In this document: positions 59,825-64,000 of the stretch, piece after piece
Layout of the letters: each line of letters begins with the position of its first letter
Position numbering within the stretch: the stretch's first letter is position 1
NCBI GenBank assembly: GCA_039654915.1
Contig: CM077594.1
Location: forward strand, 110,808,893 to 110,872,892
Length of the DNA stretch: 64,000 nt
Reading direction: 5' to 3'
From: Aquilaria yunnanensis
Lineage: Eukaryota; Streptophyta; Magnoliopsida; Malvales; Thymelaeaceae
Notes under the pieces: generated by a model
Told to the model about the DNA's origin: nothing
Databases searched by the model: none
The model's input: only the letters and a program-made list of their open reading frames with translations
Position numbers and translations under genes: made by a program

Positions 59825-62476
59825 TGACACATCCCCTCATGGGCTTACCCAGGAAGCCTATGGGAACTTGTCTCATATTAGTCACAATTGGCTAATTGAT
59901 TACGTGCGCACTAGTTAAAACCTTTATGTTTCTAGTTGTTTAATCCTACTATACAAATATGCATGAATAATGCTTTGACTTAAAACAAGAGTTATAAAAT
60001 ATAAACATAAAACATTGCCTGGGGCTTTTCACTAAGATCCAAGTTCAAAGCAGTCAAAGCATACAAAATATCTATGGAATTAACTACACATAATTAATTG
60101 TGTGCAAGCATCCAAACGAGAGTAAACTATGCTCGCACCCAAGAATGACTCTAGAGTATATTATTCAAACATGAACATTGGAGGCAAACTAGTGTATGAA
60201 AGCTATACACTGAATTATATTACTGAGATCCATAACCAAACTTCCACCTTAGAGCAAACTTCCAACGGCAAGTTCTAAAGCTTTACTTTATGCTTTACTA
60301 GCCTCTATAGGCTAAAAAAATGACTGTAGTTAGTGCCATAACTTAACTAACAAGCAACCCATATACTAGAATCACAAAGATTTGAGTAAGTTAAATACCT
60401 GTCTGAAAGCCTAGCTCAACAACCCTCAATGATTGCTGGCTCAATGACATCCAAAACTACACAACAAAACTTAAAGGAGTGAGAATCAAAGATTCTCAGT
60501 AAGAGGTCTTCAACCTGCAAGAAAAATCCTGAGGACCCTACATATACAAAGATCTGAAACCTACTGTGAATGCTTACAGCTTGAAGGTTTAATATATGTG
60601 CATATACCTGAGTCCCTTAGGACTTCCTCTCATCCTAGTCCTTCCACATGTGTCATTTTGTGCCTAGCGAGTTCTAGCCACTAACTTACTCTTTGTAAGC
60701 CTTAGCTTACTAACGCAGTAAATTAACCTTCCCTTGGTTGTTGTGCAGGTGAACATGATGGATGCTTCTTGCTTGCATTGTAAGAAATCCATTAGATGTA
60801 CTAAGCCTCCACAAAATGCCTCAAGTCCTTGGACTTTCCTAGGTAACTTGTGTACTAAGCCTCCACCCATTAAACCTATCAAGGATGCACTAGGCTTTCA
60901 CTTGTGCCTCAAGGCACAGCTTGGCTAGGCCATAAGTGTGCTAAGCTTGTATCCATGGTGCTCCCCTATCCACCATTACTTGGTTTACTCTAATGGAGTT
61001 GTAATGATCATACTTGGACTCATTTACTAGGTTCCTCGAAACCTTTCTAGGTGTACTAAGGTTTCACCTTGCAACCTCGTAGCTAATTGCACGGCTAGGT
61101 CACCAAGGGTACTAAACCTCTCTTATAAGCTAGTGACACTTAGTTGTGATCTTTTGTAAACTAGTTTTCTTGCTTATGGTGGAAGTAACCATAAAACTCC
61201 ATAAAACTCAAGAAAACTCATAGGTCTCGGAGGAGTTTAGAAAGACTTGGAGTACCCCCAAAATGCTTAGACCTCAAGGTACCTAAAGAACCCTCTTAAG
61301 CCTCCCTTTGAACCTCTTAGCAAAATTTGAAAAGTTCAGCCACTATGCTTGCGGCGACACATCGCCATAGTTGTCAATGTGCTGCTAATTTTTGTGGCAG
61401 TGGCGATGCATCATGGGTACTGGCGACGATTGGCCATGCATCGCCAATACCTACGATAGCCCAGAAAATTCTAGTTTTGCTGCTATGATCTTTGGACACT
61501 TACCATACATATCAAACATACTTGGTTAGCCTCCAAACTTCATATACATGGAGTACATGTTGCATAGATCACAACTAACTATCAAAAATTAATCTATGAT
61601 GCATTTAAAAATCATTCCATACCTTACAAACCTCATAGTCCACCATGATTAAACTAATCCACTAACTAATGCTATTGTCAAAATTACTTGAATTCATCAA
61701 GCAAACTCAACCAATAACATCAATTAAGTTTCAAAACATAACTCCCTTACTTCATCTTTAATCCACAAGAAAGAATCAACCAACTCTTTCACAAAAAACC
61801 AAGTTCCTCAAAGTCCACCTAAGTTCCAAGCAAACAAAGGCACAAAACACCAAATTACTAACTTTTAAACAAAAACCAAAGCATCTAATCATTCTCTAAA
61901 CAAGAAAAAACCAAGAAATCTCAAGTTACCTCGCATCAAAAAAAAGGAAGGCTGAAAACAAGGTTTCAAGCTTCAAAATTTTGAAATTCTACTTGGAACA
62001 AGCTCCCTTTGGCATAAACACCCTTGGTGGCTTCCATTTTCACCAAAATCTCTTGGTTTTGAGCTTGGATTCAAGAAGAAAGCAAAGGGTGGAGGGTGAA
62101 CTCGGGTTTGGAATGAAAATAGCAGCCACCTCCACCTTTACCAAGCTTTTATACCCATTTTAAATCCAAGCCACCAAAGTATTTAAAAAGTTGCAAAATG
62201 CCCTCTTCTTTAGGTAACCATAGTCAACTTTGGTCAAATCTTGTTTAGTTGAGACTAAACTTGGGTTAAGAGTAAAAGTTAGGTTTTCAAAACTCATTTT
62301 TAACTCTTAGGACCCAGCTCGACATTTTGGGATGTAAAATTATCATTTTACCCTCGAGCCCTATTTGGTGCCTTAAAGTTCTCGAAACTTAGTAAACTTT
62401 GCTCAACTTACCTATTCTTGCTATGTGAACTTGAATTAAGGTTTTAAATTAGGTTTCCACTAGGAGGACCATAACA
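59825..62476. mobile_element. Solo LTR (about 2.65 kb) inserted in the LINE
   Basis: The insert starts TGACACATCCCC and ends GGACCATAACA, so it has canonical TG...CA ends. The flanks are AATCT (59820-59824) and AATCC (62477-62481), a 5-bp target duplication with one difference. Removing the insert and one flank copy makes the LINE reading continue as LTLIQSTLSSF. No internal gag-pol, primer-binding site or second LTR was found, which indicates a solo LTR. A length above 2 kb suggests a Gypsy-type family, by inference. Degenerate GCGATGCATCGCC-like repeats occur at 61,345-61,460. Confidence 0.8.
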
Positions 62477-62481
62477 AATCC

Positions 62482-64000
62482 AATCTACTTTATCTTCATT
62501 CCTATTTACATCATGTTTTTTTAGAAGTCCTGACCCTATTACCGATGATATGTCCCAATAATTTATCAAATTTTGGTGGTCTGGCTCATTAGAGAAATAG
62601 GGGATTCATATGAAGCACCAAAGCATCATCAAACTGGCAAAGGGTCTGGGAGGATTAGATATTAAAGATATGTGGCTTTTTAATCAGTCTCTCTTTGCTA
62701 AAACATTCTAGAGAATCTTTATCCCAAAAAATTAGTAGCCCATGTTCTATTAGCAAAATATGGACACTCTCATTCTATATGGGGCGCCAATCCTCTGAAA
62801 AATGCTTCACAAATTTGGCGCAATCTTACATTTGGAAGAGAACACTTTAAGAATCATCATCAATGGATGATTGGCAACCACAACTCTATTAGAGTCTAAG
62901 AGGACACCTAGATATTAGGTATATCTCCTTCTCATATTGCCATGCTTTCTCTTAAGTCCTACCCTAATCATTTTTTGAAAGTTTCAAATCTATTAGTCCC
63001 TATTAATAAATCTTGGTCTATAACAGCCCTTTAAACCTATTTTTCTAGCCAAATTAAGGATCAGATACTCAAAATTCCTTGCATGTTTGACCCGGGAAAA
63101 CTAGATCATTTCATTTGGCTAGGAAATAATTCAGGCAATTTTAATATAAAACAGGGCTATAACCTTAAACTTTTAAAAAAATCAGCTTCAGTCCTTAACC
63201 CGGCAACAACCACTCTTAACTCATCCCAACACCTAGATCTTTCCAAAATTCTGAAGAGAGCATAGGAATGTGATATTCCCTAAAATATCCCCTTAATTCC
63301 CTACCAACCGGTGTCATCCTAGCTTCTCATAGTGGCCTTTTAGACCCAATATGTGCTAAATGCAAAGAGAAACCGAAAATAGCACTCCACTTATTTTGTG
63401 AATGTCAAGGCTCACAAAAGGTATGTGGTAATTTCTGTCTATTGCCTACCTCGTCAGCTTTTTTGTCTTTTGCATCTTGGCTAGCATCTTTCCTCTGGAG
63501 TCATAAAAAATGGCATTTCGAGTGATTATCATTCATTGTCTTAACATTCTGGCTTCTTTGGTTAGGTAGAAATGAGAGTCTTTTGAAATTGTTTATTTCA
63601 CCCTTAATCAATTATAGCAAGATAAGATGACATCCTAAACCAAATCACCTTATTAAGGACATTCCAAACACAATATATCAAATCATTCTATGACCAACCA
63701 CATCCCTTATGCCATATTTGGGGCTTTAAGAAATTACAAGCCATGCATCATAGTCCAAAAATCTTTTTGATCGATGGTACTTGGAAATAGTCTAATGCAT
63801 TAATAGTAGCTGCTTGGGTGTGGAAAAAAGTCAGTGAAACCTCCTAAGATGCAACATGGACTACTGCTCTTAATGTTCTTCAGCTCTAAAAGCAGAAATC
63901 TAAAGCTTACTAGAAGCTGTTGTTGCAGTAAAGAGGGCTTCAATTCTTTATTGCACCTTCATGTCTGACTGTGCCCAAATACTATAGGCTCTTCAAGGAT
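62482..64000 (+). pseudogene. LINE ORF2 relic, zinc-binding and RNase H half (partial)
   Basis: Blocks after the LTR include GLGGLDIKDMWLFNQSLFAK, LVAHVLLAKYGHSHSIWGAN, WMIGNHNSIRV and DPGKLDHFIWLGNNSGNFNI. A C-C-H-C type block CAKCKEKPKIALHLFCECQG is near 63355-63415, and RNase H-like pieces FLIDGTWK and AAWVWKK follow near 63765-63825. Stops and shifts separate them. The order matches the C-terminal part of plant L1 elements that carry RNase H. It ends at the window edge. Confidence 0.75.

Larger units (their letters stand above)
58390..64000 (+). mobile_element. LINE (plant L1-type) retrotransposon, decayed, split by an LTR, runs off the right edge
   Basis: Pieces of one LINE ORF2 can be read in order across this span: a pre-RT block (AAKEHLWAKKSHIKWLAFGD), reverse transcriptase, the region after RT, a zinc-binding C-terminal block and an RNase H-like block. 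It contains many stops and shifts. A 2.65-kb solo LTR interrupts it at 59825-62476. The 3' end and poly(A) tail lie beyond the window. Confidence 0.85.

Noticed and set aside
59825..62476. Complete LTR retrotransposon or TRIM
   Set aside because: No terminal direct repeat recurs inside the insert and no gag-pol or primer-binding site was found, so a solo LTR is the better call.
58390..64000. Endogenous pararetrovirus (caulimovirid) origin for the reverse transcriptase
   Set aside because: The RT blocks, the C-terminal zinc-binding block and the RNase H order are those of a plant LINE, and no movement or coat protein region is seen.

Overview
This window is plant nuclear DNA, most likely from a eudicot. 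It is AT-rich, its genes have GT-AG introns, and it carries plant-type transposons: CACTA, hAT, Mutator-like, mariner/Tourist-type MITEs, a plant L1-type LINE with an RNase H domain, and a long solo LTR. Nothing prokaryotic, organellar or CRISPR-like was seen.

Layout. (1) 0.6-13.3 kb, plus strand: a complete 17-coding-exon Furry/MOR2-PAG1-type cell-morphogenesis gene, about 2147 aa. (2) 13.8-15.1 kb: a diverged tandem array of roughly 200-bp units, then a broken N-terminal fragment resembling a DEAD-box RNA helicase 7-type protein. (3) 16.2-18.5 kb, minus strand: a complete 5-exon AAAP amino-acid transporter of the AVT6 type, 462 aa. (4) 19.5-41 kb: a gene-poor repeat block. It holds two hAT-like copies in opposite orientation, a long-TIR Mutator-like element with a perfect 10-bp target duplication, a second foldback element, an AT-rich repeat cluster with direct and inverted copies, and a CACTA element that carries a MITE with a perfect 9-bp duplication. 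(5) 41.7-45.4 kb, plus strand: a complete 4-exon WPP-domain-interacting tail-anchored (WIT) gene, 715 aa. (6) 46.9-49.0 kb: another long-TIR element with a TA-flanked MITE inside it. (7) 50.6-52.2 kb: an intron-containing UMP-CMP/adenylate kinase pseudogene. (8) 52.5-58.3 kb: MITEs, microsatellites and strand-asymmetric low-complexity DNA. (9) 58.4 kb to the right edge: a decayed LINE split by a 2.65-kb solo LTR.

The three intact genes are unrelated housekeeping or cell-biology genes: a cell-morphogenesis scaffold, an amino-acid exporter and a nuclear-envelope anchor. They do not form a pathway or cluster. I found no convincing new biological system. The most informative structures are the dated nesting relationships (LTR in LINE, MITE in CACTA, MITE in long-TIR element), the kinase pseudogene with a damaged P-loop, and two unclassified repeat families at 13.8-15.1 kb and 29.4-34.6 kb. 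All family names come from reading the translations and motifs by eye. No database search was possible.
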